Positions 44,931 through 54,337 of a stretch of DNA of 64,000 nt are shown piece after piece. Both the position numbers and the translations under genes were made by a program. The stretch comes from Bacteroidota bacterium (GTDB taxonomy: Bacteria > Bacteroidota > Bacteroidia > Chitinophagales > JADIYW01): positions 21,036 through 85,035 of the forward strand of contig JAQBNI010000093.1 of assembly GCA_028288625.1 (NCBI GenBank). Direction: 5' to 3'. The notes beneath the pieces are model-generated. The model was not told where the DNA came from, ran no database searches, and saw nothing but the letters and a program-made list of their open reading frames with translations. The number at the start of each line of letters is the position of its first letter. Position 1 is the stretch's first letter.

Positions 44931-45458
44931 ATGAGCGATATAAAAAAATACCTGGTAGGAATGTTTGACGACGACGACGTGCTGTTGCACGCGGTTAGTC
45001 ACATTCGCGGAGCTGGATATGAAATTACAGATGCGTTTACGCCGTTCCCGGTGCATGGCCTCGAGCACGAGCTAGGATTGCAGCCTACGCGTCTTCATAC
45101 CGCGGGATTCTTCTTTGGCGCAACGGGTTTAACCGTGGCATTAAGTATGATCTTTTTTATCAATAAATTTAATTACCCGACGGATGTAGGCGGAAAACCA
45201 TTTTTTGGTTTACTCGCGTATGTTCCAATTTGCTTTGAACATACCGTATTATATTCCGCAATCGGGATGACGGTTTCATTTTATTACTTATGTAATTTAT
45301 ATCCCGGAAAAACGCCGAAGATCATAGACGAACGTACGACAGATCATTTGTTCTCATTGACATTTGACCTGGAAAACCGCGACGCAGCATATATTAGTGC
45401 AGTAACTGAATTATTGAAAAAAGAAGGTGCCATCGAAGTTTATCAAAAAGAAATATAA
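44931..45458 (+). CDS. actD: Alternative complex III subunit ActD (DUF3341)
   Basis: A 175-residue protein. The soluble N-terminal part opens with KKYLVGMFDDDDVLLHAV, the typical DUF3341 start. Two hydrophobic hairpin helices follow (about 57-80 and 98-125), and the C-terminus is a small alpha/beta piece. ActD is a small membrane-attached subunit without cofactors. It ends 2 bases before actE. Confidence 0.93.
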   Translation: MSDIKKYLVGMFDDDDVLLHAVSHIRGAGYEITDAFTPFPVHGLEHELGLQPTRLHTAGFFFGATGLTVALSMIFFINKFNYPTDVGGKPFFGLLAYVPICFEHTVLYSAIGMTVSFYYLCNLYPGKTPKIIDERTTDHLFSLTFDLENRDAAYISAVTELLKKEGAIEVYQKEI

Positions 45459-45460
45459 TC

Positions 45461-46066
45461 ATGTTGAAGAGATACCATATCATATTTTTGTTGTTCATAC
45501 TTGGATGTGTATCCTGCATACGCGATCCTAAACAACCGGGAAGAGCGTACATGCCGGATATGCAATATTCGACTGCGTACGATGCAGGCTCTCCGAATCC
45601 GATTTTTAAAGATGGAAAAACTGACGAGCTCGCTCCCCCGGGAAGTGTAGGTGTTGGAAAATATTTATATCCGCTTGCGGATTCGGAATATGAAAAAGCA
45701 GCAACTGCAATTACTAATCCTTTTACATTTACAAAAGAGCAAATAGAAGGTGAAGGAAAACATTTGTTTCTCATGAACTGCGCTATTTGCCATGGAGAAA
45801 AAGGAGATGGACAAGGACATCTTGTGCAGATTCAGAAATTCCCGCCGCCTCCTTCTTATCTCATAGAACCTTTGTTATCAAAGCCCGAAGGACAGCGATA
45901 CCATACTTTGATGTACGGGAAAAACATGATGGGTTCTTATGCAAGCCAGCTTGATCATAGGGAAAGATGGCTGGTATTGAGTTACGTAAAGTCTTTGCAA
46001 ATGGCAGCGGTGGCGCAAAGCAAACCTGCAACAGCTGCAAAAACAGATTCAACTAAAACAAAATAA
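45461..46066 (+). CDS. actE: Alternative complex III, monoheme cytochrome c subunit ActE
   Basis: A 201-residue lipoprotein cytochrome. Lipobox-like LFILGC gives Cys16 as the lipid site (Cys19 is an alternative). A single heme site CAICH is at 107-111, with a candidate axial Met in KNMMGSYASQ. It probably passes electrons from ActA to the terminal oxidase. The C-terminal 20 residues are Ala/Thr/Lys-rich. Confidence 0.93.
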   Translation: MLKRYHIIFLLFILGCVSCIRDPKQPGRAYMPDMQYSTAYDAGSPNPIFKDGKTDELAPPGSVGVGKYLYPLADSEYEKAATAITNPFTFTKEQIEGEGKHLFLMNCAICHGEKGDGQGHLVQIQKFPPPPSYLIEPLLSKPEGQRYHTLMYGKNMMGSYASQLDHRERWLVLSYVKSLQMAAVAQSKPATAAKTDSTKTK

Positions 46067-46081
46067 ATTAAACACCCGGAA

Positions 46082-47422
46082 ATGAATAGATACATTTTTG
46101 AATCGAGCACTAAGAAGAAAATTTTATACGCCTTTTTAATTGGCATTCTTCTTTTTGCAGTGGGCGCTGCTAAAAAATATTTTGAGGATAAAAGTGAATT
46201 CTCTGGAAATGAGGAAGCGAAAACAGAAATGACAAAAACCTCTGAATCCGGACAAGAAAAATTTACGGCTCCGGCGACACACCGTGTTGAAAAAAAGACT
46301 GCTACCGAAGAAGAATATAAAGAAGGTTCTTTAGGAATGACGATCCTTGCAAATACGTACAGTATATTTTATTTCGGATTTTACATTGCGCTTGCTGCTA
46401 TGTTTTTCCTTGCGGCTACAACGGTTGCATGGGGAGGATGGCAAGTTCAGATACAGAAAATTTTCCTCGCGCTGGCAGCACCAATCGTCATGTTCCTTGG
46501 GCTCTTGCTGGTGATGTTTATTTTCTTCCGTCATGATCTTTTTCTCTGGACGCATGACGAATTGTATAAAGCGGGAAGTGAAACGTATGATAAAGTATTA
46601 GTGATCAAACACGACTTTCTCAACATGCGCGTCTTCTGGACATTCTATGTGATCATTGCAGGAATTTGTGTAAGTCTTGTTGGATACTGGTGGAAAACTT
46701 TAAATGCAATCGATATCAATCCAACGCGTCAATTATTTTCAAAGACCCGCGTTATCGGTGCAATCACGATCGTTACCACGGCGTTTATCATTAATACATT
46801 TGCAACATGGTTGTGGTCGATGTCGATCCAGCCGCACTGGTACAGCACGATGTTCACATGGAATACGATGGCAGGAGCAGTGGAAGCAGTACTGTCCATC
46901 ATTCTTCTCTTTATTTATTTCTTAAAACAAAAAGGATATTTGCCGGGTGTGAATGAGAACCACGAGCATGATGTTGCGAAACTTATGTTTGCGATCAGCA
47001 TTTTCTGGACTTATACATGGTTCGCGCAATATATGCTGATCTGGTATGCGAACTTACCGGAAGAAACAGAATATTTCAGGTTGAGAAGAAATATGGATAA
47101 CTACGGTTTCCTTTTCCATCTCGCATTTATCTGCAACTTCGTATTGCCGTTCCTGATCTTATTAACGCGCGGTGCTAAGAGAACAAAATGGATATCTCTG
47201 TTATCAGCATGGATCATCATCTTCGGACAGTCCGCATGGTTCTTCCTGATGAATTGTCCTGAGTTGCTGCCGAAAGGAGGATTTGGTTTGATCAGTATAG
47301 GATTGTTGTTTATAGTGGGAAGTATATTCATATTTGTAACGCTGAAGCTGCTCGAAAAAGTGAAAGACCTGGCATCGACCACGCACCCGTATGTAAAAGA
47401 AAGTTATCAATTTAAAATTTAA
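46082..47422 (+). CDS. actF: Alternative complex III, membrane subunit ActF
   Basis: A 446-residue integral membrane protein with about ten hydrophobic segments and a hydrophilic, charged N-terminal insertion (about 35-75). ActF resembles ActC in fold and helps form the membrane core, possibly with a proton path. It is followed after 6 bases by coxB, showing that the act and cox genes form one unit. Confidence 0.92.
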   Translation: MNRYIFESSTKKKILYAFLIGILLFAVGAAKKYFEDKSEFSGNEEAKTEMTKTSESGQEKFTAPATHRVEKKTATEEEYKEGSLGMTILANTYSIFYFGFYIALAAMFFLAATTVAWGGWQVQIQKIFLALAAPIVMFLGLLLVMFIFFRHDLFLWTHDELYKAGSETYDKVLVIKHDFLNMRVFWTFYVIIAGICVSLVGYWWKTLNAIDINPTRQLFSKTRVIGAITIVTTAFIINTFATWLWSMSIQPHWYSTMFTWNTMAGAVEAVLSIILLFIYFLKQKGYLPGVNENHEHDVAKLMFAISIFWTYTWFAQYMLIWYANLPEETEYFRLRRNMDNYGFLFHLAFICNFVLPFLILLTRGAKRTKWISLLSAWIIIFGQSAWFFLMNCPELLPKGGFGLISIGLLFIVGSIFIFVTLKLLEKVKDLASTTHPYVKESYQFKI

Positions 47423-47428
47423 GCAGAC

Positions 47429-48478
47429 ATGTCAATTTTATTAGGGTTATTAACGTTAGTGTTGTTGTATATCGTAATTGTACAGATAAGCAAGGCGTCC
47501 GATTTAATTAAAACATTGCGCTCGGGCGATAAGCAGGAAGAATCATTTGGAAACAGTGCGGTGTTCTTATCCGTTATCGGGTTTGCAATTCTCGTGTATT
47601 CGATTGTTACCTGTTTTACTTACGCGCATACATTGCTTCCGCCATCGGCATCTGAACAAGGCGAGTGGATCCAATGGCTGATTGATATTACATTAGTACT
47701 CACAGCTATCGTTTTCGTAATTACACAGGCGTTATTATTCTGGTTCGTTTATAAATATCATTACAGGAAGGATAGAAAAGCATATTTCTTTGCAGACAAT
47801 AATAAACTCGAAGCGGCATGGACAGTAGTTCCTGCAATTGTCTTAACATTTTTGATCGGCTTCGGTCTTCAAAAGTGGTTTAAAATTTATTCACCAACTC
47901 CGAAAGATGCAGTGTTGATTGAAGCAACAGGAAAACAATTTTTGTGGACGATCCGTTATGCAGGATTAGATCATGCACTGGGAAACAGGGATTTTACTTT
48001 AGTGAACGGAGATAACGAATTGGGTATAAACTGGAATGATCCTGCAAGCCGCGATGATTTTATGGCGGATGAAATTGTGCTGCCCGTAAATAAGCCGGTT
48101 TCAGTAAACATTGGCGCACTGGATGTGCTTCATGATTTTTATTTGCCGGAGTTCAGGTTGATGATGGATGCAGTTCCGGGAATACCGACACACATCTGGT
48201 TTCGTCCGATCATTACAACGGAACAGATGCGGAAGATCACAAAAAATCCCAAATTTGATTATGTTTTGGCGTGCAATAAATTATGCGGGTCAGGACATTA
48301 CAACATGCAGAAGAAAGTGCGTATTGTAACTCAGGAGGAATTCAACACATGGGAAAAATCGCAGAAGTCCTATTATGAAACTGTGGTGAAACCCGCTATG
48401 GATAACGGCACTTACAAACAGGTTGAAGTTGCACCCTTACAAAGTACAACGGTAGCAGAAATGGCAAAAAAGAAATAA
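47429..48478 (+). CDS. coxB: Cytochrome c oxidase subunit II
   Basis: CuA-carrying subunit that takes electrons from cytochrome c. The 349-residue protein has hydrophobic segments near the N-terminus, at about 47-70, 87-108 and 130-150; the first one or two are extra compared with the usual two-helix subunit II. The cupredoxin domain shows LHDFYLPEF, THIWFRP and the CuA loop CNKLCGSGHYNM (about 282-293; two Cys, His, Met). No C-terminal cytochrome c domain is fused, so electrons must come from ActE or another cytochrome. Confidence 0.95.
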   Translation: MSILLGLLTLVLLYIVIVQISKASDLIKTLRSGDKQEESFGNSAVFLSVIGFAILVYSIVTCFTYAHTLLPPSASEQGEWIQWLIDITLVLTAIVFVITQALLFWFVYKYHYRKDRKAYFFADNNKLEAAWTVVPAIVLTFLIGFGLQKWFKIYSPTPKDAVLIEATGKQFLWTIRYAGLDHALGNRDFTLVNGDNELGINWNDPASRDDFMADEIVLPVNKPVSVNIGALDVLHDFYLPEFRLMMDAVPGIPTHIWFRPIITTEQMRKITKNPKFDYVLACNKLCGSGHYNMQKKVRIVTQEEFNTWEKSQKSYYETVVKPAMDNGTYKQVEVAPLQSTTVAEMAKKK

Positions 48479-48502
48479 TTTATAAAGTCCTAAATCGAAA
48501 AT

Positions 48503-50329
48503 ATGGAAACGACATCAGTTATTGACCCCATTGCACAGTCCGGACACGGCACTGAACATGCGGAACATCAGCATCATCATACGGAAACATTTATATCAAA
48601 ATATATTTTCAGTCTTGATCACAAAACCATCGGTAAACAGTTTTTATTCCTTGGAATGTTTTGGGCGGTGATCGGCGGATTAATGTCTGTTATCTTCCGT
48701 ATTCAATTAGGCTGGCCTGATGAAACTTTCCCATTCATGGAAAGATTATTCGCTGCCTGGTTTACAGATGGCAAATTAAATCCGGAAGCATATTATTCAC
48801 TTGTAACCATGCATGGTACTATCATGGTATTCTTTGTATTGACAGCAAGCTTAAGCGGAACTTTTGCGAATGTATTAATTCCTTTGCAGATCGGTGCGCG
48901 TGATATGGCTTCTCCTTTAATGAATGCAATTTCCTTCTGGTTATTTTTTACCGCAGGTGTTGTGATGTTCTCTTCTATATTCTTACCAACAGGCGCTGCT
49001 TCAGCAGGGTGGACGATCTATCCGCCATTAAGTGCATTGCCGCAAACATCGCCGGGCTCAGGCACAGGGATGACGATGTGGTTAATAGCGATGGTGATAT
49101 TTATTGGATCAACTTTAGTTGGTGGTTTGAATTATGTTTCTACCGTTTTAAATTTACGCACAAGAGGAATGACGATGTTCAGGTTGCCGTTAACGGTATG
49201 GGCATTATTCTTTACAGCGATCATCGGTATCTTATCATTCCCGGTGTTAGTTTCCTGTTGTGTATTATTATTGTTCGACAGAGGCTTAGGCACAAGCTTT
49301 TACTTATCAAATATCGTTATCGGCGGAAAGGCATTGCCATACGCAGGCGGTTCACCGATCTTATTCCAGCACTTATTCTGGTTCCTCGGTCACCCCGAAG
49401 TATATATCGTAATTCTTCCTGCTATGGGCATGGTTTCAGAAGTATTAGCAGTACAATCGCGCAAGCCGATCTTCGGTTATAAAGCGATGATCTTCTCTAT
49501 ACTTGGAATTACCATTTTAGGGTTTTTCGTTTGGGCGCATCACATGTATGTAACAGGAATGAATCCGTTCATCGGTTCGATATTCGTTTTATTTACATTA
49601 TTGATCGCTGTTCCTTCCGCAGTAAAAGTATTTAACTGGATCACTACATTATGGCGTGGAAATATACGCGTCAATCCTCCGACTATGTTTGCGGTAGGAT
49701 TTGTTTCTATGTTTATTTCCGGCGGCTTAACTGGAATATGGTTAGGAAATGCAACGATCGATATTCAATTGCATGATACATATTTCGTAGTGGCGCATTT
49801 CCATATTGTAATGGGTATTGCTGCATTCTTTGGTATGTACGCAGGTATCTATCATTGGTTCCCGCGCATGTTTGGACGAATGATGAATGATACGATGGGT
49901 TACATACATTTCGCAATTACATTTATCGGTGCGTATTTAATTTTCTGGCCCATGCACTTTTTAGGATTGGCAGGCGTACCGCGAAGATATTATACGTTCA
50001 ACGAATTTGCAGCATTCTCGCAATATGCGAATTTGAATAAAGTAATTTCTATCACAGCGATCGTAGTTTTTCTTGGTCAAATATTATTCCTCATAAATTT
50101 TATCTGGAGTATTTTCAAGGGAAGAAAATCTCCTCAGAATCCATGGCAGGCAAATACTTTGGAATGGACTTCTCCTATAGAAGGAATTCATGGAAACTGG
50201 CACGGAGAAATTCCTGAAGTATATCGCTGGCCTTATGACTATAGCCGCGATCCGAACAGTGATGTGGATTTTATTCCGCAGAATGTTCCTTTGTCAGAAG
50301 CTGAAAAGAAAGATTACGTTCATCATTAA
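48503..50329 (+). CDS. coxA: Cytochrome c oxidase subunit I
   Basis: Catalytic heme-copper subunit that reduces O2 and pumps protons. The 608 residues contain twelve membrane helices. Heme a ligands are in MHGTIMVFFV and HFHIVMG. GARDMASPLMNAISFW marks the D-channel entrance. GHPEVYIVILP gives the CuB His, the cross-linked Tyr and the Glu of A1-type oxidases. AHHMYVTGM supplies two more CuB His, SAVKVFNWITTLW the K-channel lysine, and HDTYFVVAHFH the heme a3 His. An A-family enzyme is clear. A His-rich N-terminal tail (HGTEHAEHQHHH) is noticeable. Confidence 0.97.
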   Translation: METTSVIDPIAQSGHGTEHAEHQHHHTETFISKYIFSLDHKTIGKQFLFLGMFWAVIGGLMSVIFRIQLGWPDETFPFMERLFAAWFTDGKLNPEAYYSLVTMHGTIMVFFVLTASLSGTFANVLIPLQIGARDMASPLMNAISFWLFFTAGVVMFSSIFLPTGAASAGWTIYPPLSALPQTSPGSGTGMTMWLIAMVIFIGSTLVGGLNYVSTVLNLRTRGMTMFRLPLTVWALFFTAIIGILSFPVLVSCCVLLLFDRGLGTSFYLSNIVIGGKALPYAGGSPILFQHLFWFLGHPEVYIVILPAMGMVSEVLAVQSRKPIFGYKAMIFSILGITILGFFVWAHHMYVTGMNPFIGSIFVLFTLLIAVPSAVKVFNWITTLWRGNIRVNPPTMFAVGFVSMFISGGLTGIWLGNATIDIQLHDTYFVVAHFHIVMGIAAFFGMYAGIYHWFPRMFGRMMNDTMGYIHFAITFIGAYLIFWPMHFLGLAGVPRRYYTFNEFAAFSQYANLNKVISITAIVVFLGQILFLINFIWSIFKGRKSPQNPWQANTLEWTSPIEGIHGNWHGEIPEVYRWPYDYSRDPNSDVDFIPQNVPLSEAEKKDYVHH

Positions 50330-50343
50330 TTTGTTTTATAAAA

Positions 50344-51249
50344 GTGAAGACAACCGCAATACAATTAGAGAAGCCATCATTCGGCAAACTGGTTTCGCTT
50401 AAAGTGAAAGACATCACAGAATTGACAAAATTTCGTTTGTCGTTTCTCGTAGTGTTTTCTGCTGTGATGGCTTACCTGCTTGCTTTACATGCAACTTCCG
50501 TCGATGCGTTGAAAATAATTTTTTTATCACTTGGAGGTTTTTTAGTGACAGCGTCTTCAAACACAATCAACCAGATCATAGAAAAAGATTCCGATAAACT
50601 GATGGACAGGACAAAGAATCGTCCGCTGCCTGCAGGAAGAATGAGATCTGTGGAAGCATACTTAATTGCAGGAATTACAGGCGTTGCCGGAATATTTATT
50701 TTAGGCGTGATGTTTAACCCGATCAGTGGTTTGTTAGGTGCACTGGCGTTAATTTCTTACGCATTCATTTATACACCGTTTAAAAAGATAAGTCCCGGTG
50801 CAGTATTCATCGGTGCAATACCGGGCTCCATCCCTTTATTAATTGGATGGACGGCAGCAACAGGAAGTATTGGAATCGGCGGTGTGGTTTTATTTGCAGT
50901 TCAGTTTTTCTGGCAGATCCCGCACTTCTGGTCTATAGCGTGGTTGTTAAACGATGATTATCTGAAAGGCGGTTATAAATTATTGCCGGGAGATGGAAAA
51001 ACGAGGACCACCGCATTGCAAACGATTCCTTATTTATTATGCCTGATCGCAGTGAGTGTTCTTCCATATGCATTTGGAATGTGCGGAAAGATATCACTTG
51101 CAGTTTCATTAATTACAGGATTATTTTTCCTCATTAAAGGAATCCAATTGGCTACAGATCTTTCTGATAAAAGCGCAAGAAAAATGATGTTTGCATCGTT
51201 TATTTATATACCGGTGGTTTTTATTTCATTTGTGATAGATAAAATCTAA
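50344..51249 (+). CDS. ctaB: Protoheme IX farnesyltransferase (heme O synthase)
   Basis: Converts heme b to heme o, the precursor of heme a for the oxidase encoded around it. The 301-residue UbiA-family membrane protein has the prenyl-diphosphate-binding motif NQIIEKDSDKLMDRTKNRPL and the second loop WLLNDDYLKGGYKLLPG. Start is a GTG 14 bases after coxA. The heme A synthase gene (ctaA) is not in the window. Confidence 0.95.
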   Translation: MKTTAIQLEKPSFGKLVSLKVKDITELTKFRLSFLVVFSAVMAYLLALHATSVDALKIIFLSLGGFLVTASSNTINQIIEKDSDKLMDRTKNRPLPAGRMRSVEAYLIAGITGVAGIFILGVMFNPISGLLGALALISYAFIYTPFKKISPGAVFIGAIPGSIPLLIGWTAATGSIGIGGVVLFAVQFFWQIPHFWSIAWLLNDDYLKGGYKLLPGDGKTRTTALQTIPYLLCLIAVSVLPYAFGMCGKISLAVSLITGLFFLIKGIQLATDLSDKSARKMMFASFIYIPVVFISFVIDKI

Positions 51250-51250
51250 A

Positions 51251-51874
51251 GTGGCAACAACAGCAAAATATACAAACAACAACCAGGGAGCACAGCGCTT
51301 TACGATGTGGTTATTTCTCGTTACGATCTGCATGATATTTGCAGGTTTTACAAGCGCATTCTTAGTGCGAAAGGGAGCAGGCGGAGCATGGACGCATTTC
51401 GATATTCCCGGCATTTTTAAAGTGTCAACATTTTTGATCTTGTTGAGCAGTGTGTTTTTACAAGTGGCGCATGTCGCTAATAAAAAACAACACCGGGTAA
51501 TGACATCCGTTGGATTATTTTTCACGTTCGCCCTCGGATTATTATTTTGCTATTTTCAATTCCAGGGATGGAAACAATTAACCGATATGGGTATTTACTT
51601 ATCGTTTAATCCAAATCCTGCCGGACCATTTTTCTACGTGATCACATTTATTCATGCCTTGCATGTTGCGGGCGGAATTTTATTTTTATCGGTTGCATTT
51701 ATTCATTCGTTGATATTATTGAGAAGACCTGTGAGTACGGAAATTTTGAATGAAATTGAAACCACCGGTAAAGGGATACTCAGGATCCGAACTGATCTGC
51801 TGATCTTGTTCTGGCATTTCATCGGCATTCTCTGGGTGTATTTATATTTCTTTTTATCTTACAATTTAAAATAA
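51251..51874 (+). CDS. coxC: Cytochrome c oxidase subunit III, first copy
   Basis: A 207-residue membrane protein with five hydrophobic helices, the size of bacterial five-helix subunit III. Typical stretches are RFTMWLFLVTICMIFAGF, FYVITFIHALHVAGGILFL and FWHFIGILWVYLYFFL. The GTG start lies 1 base after the ctaB stop. A second subunit III gene follows after 8 bases. Confidence 0.9.
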   Translation: MATTAKYTNNNQGAQRFTMWLFLVTICMIFAGFTSAFLVRKGAGGAWTHFDIPGIFKVSTFLILLSSVFLQVAHVANKKQHRVMTSVGLFFTFALGLLFCYFQFQGWKQLTDMGIYLSFNPNPAGPFFYVITFIHALHVAGGILFLSVAFIHSLILLRRPVSTEILNEIETTGKGILRIRTDLLILFWHFIGILWVYLYFFLSYNLK

Positions 51875-51882
51875 AACTATAA

Positions 51883-52626
51883 ATGGCAGAAGTTTTAGAA
51901 ATACAGGAAGAGCATCACATAGATCATTTACCGACGCCGAATAACGGGGAAGGTGGTGAAGATTCTCCCATGAAGATCAGTTATGGCAAAACCATGATGT
52001 GGTACTTTTTATTATCGGATGCATTTACATTTTCCGCATTCCTGATATCGTACGCAGCAATAAGGATCGCTCAGCCATGGTGGCCAAACCCTAATAAGGT
52101 ATTTAATTCATTTCCGGGAATGGGACATGCAAATGTACCGCTTGGATTTGTGAGCGTAATGACATTCGTGCTGATCTTAAGTTCAGTTGCTGTTGTCCGT
52201 GCGGTACAGGAAGGTCATAGGATGAATCAGAAAGGAGTAATGTTCTGGATGGTGTTCGGAATTTTAGGAGGAGTTGCTTTCTTAAGTTGCCAGGCATGGG
52301 AATGGAATCACCTGATACATGAAGGACTGCGACCATTCTATAATCCATTCGGACCTGATGCAAACGGTATAACTCATATCGTAGAAGAGCACCAGCGATG
52401 GTCGCCCGGACCGATAGCATTTGGAGCTTTATTTTTTGGTATTACAGGCTTTCACGGTTTCCACGTTTTTACTGGAGTGCTATTAAATATCTGGGGCTTT
52501 ACAGCAACTTCAATGGGCGTTTTCCATAGAAGAGGACATTATGAAATGATTGAAAAGCTGGGGTTATACTGGCACTTTGTGGATCTGGTTTGGGTATTCG
52601 TTTTCCTCGCATTTTATCTAATGTAA
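51883..52626 (+). CDS. Cytochrome c oxidase subunit III, second copy
   Basis: A 247-residue membrane protein. It has an acidic, His-rich N-terminal tail (about 1-35) and then five hydrophobic helices with KTMMWYFLLSDAFTFSAF, FFGITGFHGFHVFTGV and YWHFVDLVWVFVFLAFYL, which mark it as subunit III. The insertion between helices 3 and 4 is longer than in the first copy. Both copies probably belong to the same enzyme. Confidence 0.9.
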   Translation: MAEVLEIQEEHHIDHLPTPNNGEGGEDSPMKISYGKTMMWYFLLSDAFTFSAFLISYAAIRIAQPWWPNPNKVFNSFPGMGHANVPLGFVSVMTFVLILSSVAVVRAVQEGHRMNQKGVMFWMVFGILGGVAFLSCQAWEWNHLIHEGLRPFYNPFGPDANGITHIVEEHQRWSPGPIAFGALFFGITGFHGFHVFTGVLLNIWGFTATSMGVFHRRGHYEMIEKLGLYWHFVDLVWVFVFLAFYLM

Positions 52627-52647
52627 TTATCAAATAAAAAAAATAAT

Positions 52648-52977
52648 ATGTCAGCAGGTCATTTATCAGAAGAAGATTATATATCAGCAAAAGCGGCGGT
52701 CTGGAGAGCTACTGCGATCTTAGGCGTAGTAACTGTAGTAGAAGTTGCAGCCGCGCTGATCTTAGGTCCGAAATTGCCTAAAATATTAATGAATTCATTC
52801 TATGCAATAGCAAGTTTGGCAAAAGCATTTTTTATTGTAGGAGAATTCATGCACTTGAAATATGAAAAACGTGCCTTCATGATATCGCTGGGCGTACCGT
52901 TGGTATTTTTGATTTGGGCGATCATTGCATTTGCATCAGAAGGACACAGCTGGTTCTTGATGAACCACCCGAAATAA
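52648..52977 (+). CDS. Cytochrome c oxidase subunit IV
   Basis: A 109-residue protein with three hydrophobic helices of the COX4_pro/CyoD type: ATAILGVVTVVEVAAALIL, FYAIASLAKAFFIVGEFMHL and the last helix with SLGVPLVFLIWAIIAF. A small accessory subunit of the oxidase. It lies 21 bases after the second subunit III gene. Confidence 0.88.
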   Translation: MSAGHLSEEDYISAKAAVWRATAILGVVTVVEVAAALILGPKLPKILMNSFYAIASLAKAFFIVGEFMHLKYEKRAFMISLGVPLVFLIWAIIAFASEGHSWFLMNHPK

Positions 52978-52995
52978 TTTTTCAATTTTCATTTA

Positions 52996-53736
52996 GTGGC
53001 TAACAGCAGAAGAACAGGTTTTTTTATCGCACTAACAGTCGTATTCATTTTTCCGCTTGTCTTTTTTATCTATTTTTATTACTTACACAATCACCGTCCC
53101 ACTTTAGAAATTGATAAATGTTTGCCGATCTACGGACCTAAGGAACCGTATGAAAGCAAGGATGAAAAAGGCAAAACAAAAATTGATACCGCTTATTTTC
53201 ATGTTCCTCCTTTTAAATTTTTAGATCAGAATGGCGATACCGTAACGGAATCTATCATGATCGGGAAAATTGTAGTGGTAGATTTCTTTTTCACAACCTG
53301 CAAAAGTATTTGTATTGATATGACGAGGAACATGAAAAGGGTTGAGGAAACATTTGCAAAGGAGGAGAGAAGGGATGTAATGATCTTTTCTCACACCGTA
53401 GATCCGGAAACCGATTCTGTCCCGCAACTGTTCAAATATTCTGTAGACCATGAGATCAACTCGAATATGTGGCGATTGCTGACCGGCGATAAAAAAGCAA
53501 TTTACAACCAGGCGCGTTACGGATATTTTATTACGGCATTGCAGGGCGATGGCGGACCAAATGACTTTATTCATGATCAGAAATTTGTATTGATCGATAA
53601 AGAGGGCAGGATAAGAGGATATTATCAGGGTACGGATGATGCTGCTGTCGACAGGATGATAAAAGATATCCAGACCTTATTGGTCAGCTATCTTGTTCCG
53701 ATGAAATCAAATACCCCGAGAGACGGCGATCTCTAA
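52996..53736 (+). CDS. SCO1/SenC copper chaperone
   Basis: Delivers copper to, or reduces, the CuA site of subunit II. The 246-residue protein has one N-terminal membrane anchor (about 9-30) and a thioredoxin-fold domain on the outer face. The copper ligands are Cys102 and Cys106 in FTTCKSICIDM, and His193 in FIHDQKFVLID. Start is a GTG 18 bases after the subunit IV gene. Confidence 0.94.
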   Translation: MANSRRTGFFIALTVVFIFPLVFFIYFYYLHNHRPTLEIDKCLPIYGPKEPYESKDEKGKTKIDTAYFHVPPFKFLDQNGDTVTESIMIGKIVVVDFFFTTCKSICIDMTRNMKRVEETFAKEERRDVMIFSHTVDPETDSVPQLFKYSVDHEINSNMWRLLTGDKKAIYNQARYGYFITALQGDGGPNDFIHDQKFVLIDKEGRIRGYYQGTDDAAVDRMIKDIQTLLVSYLVPMKSNTPRDGDL

Positions 53737-53743
53737 CATCTTT

Positions 53744-54283
53744 ATGCTTAAGAATACTTCAGAAAGATCAGTAAACATTGTTATCGCCGCAATTTCTATT
53801 ATTGTACCAACGCTGGTCGTTGTGTTGCTAAAGATCACACCACCGGAAATAAAAATCGGTTTCAATTTAAATTTCTTTCCAAAATTTCATGCGATATTAA
53901 ATTCACTAACCACGCTGGCATTGCTGGTTGGTTATTTCCATATTAAAAGAAGAAAAGACATTGTTAGACACCGTTATTCCATGTTCACTGCATTGATATT
54001 GTCTTCCATTTTTTTATTATCGTACGTTATCTATCACACTTTGAAAGCAGAAGATACGCGTTTCGGCGGCGTGGGTTTTATTCGCTATTTGTATTTCTTT
54101 GTATTGATCTCCCACATATTTCTGGCGACGATCATTTTGCCGCTGGTTTTGAAAACATTTTCGAAAGCCTTAATGGGCAAGATCGAACAGCATAAAAAAT
54201 GGGCGAAGTGGACTTATCCATTGTGGCTGTATGTTGCTGTAACCGGCGTGCTGGTCTATGTTTTCTTAGCGCCTTATTATTGA
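53744..54283 (+). CDS. DUF420 membrane protein
   Basis: A 179-residue protein with about five hydrophobic helices. RHRYSMFTALILSSIFLLSY and HIFLATIILPLVL are typical DUF420 segments with conserved His residues. DUF420 (CtaM-like) proteins are needed for oxidase assembly in Gram-positive bacteria; a similar role is inferred here from position behind the SCO gene. Confidence 0.88.
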   Translation: MLKNTSERSVNIVIAAISIIVPTLVVVLLKITPPEIKIGFNLNFFPKFHAILNSLTTLALLVGYFHIKRRKDIVRHRYSMFTALILSSIFLLSYVIYHTLKAEDTRFGGVGFIRYLYFFVLISHIFLATIILPLVLKTFSKALMGKIEQHKKWAKWTYPLWLYVAVTGVLVYVFLAPYY

Positions 54284-54337
54284 ATAATTAACCTCTCTTA
54301 TCAGGCATTTTTGCAAGCGAATGCGTAATTTTAACGC

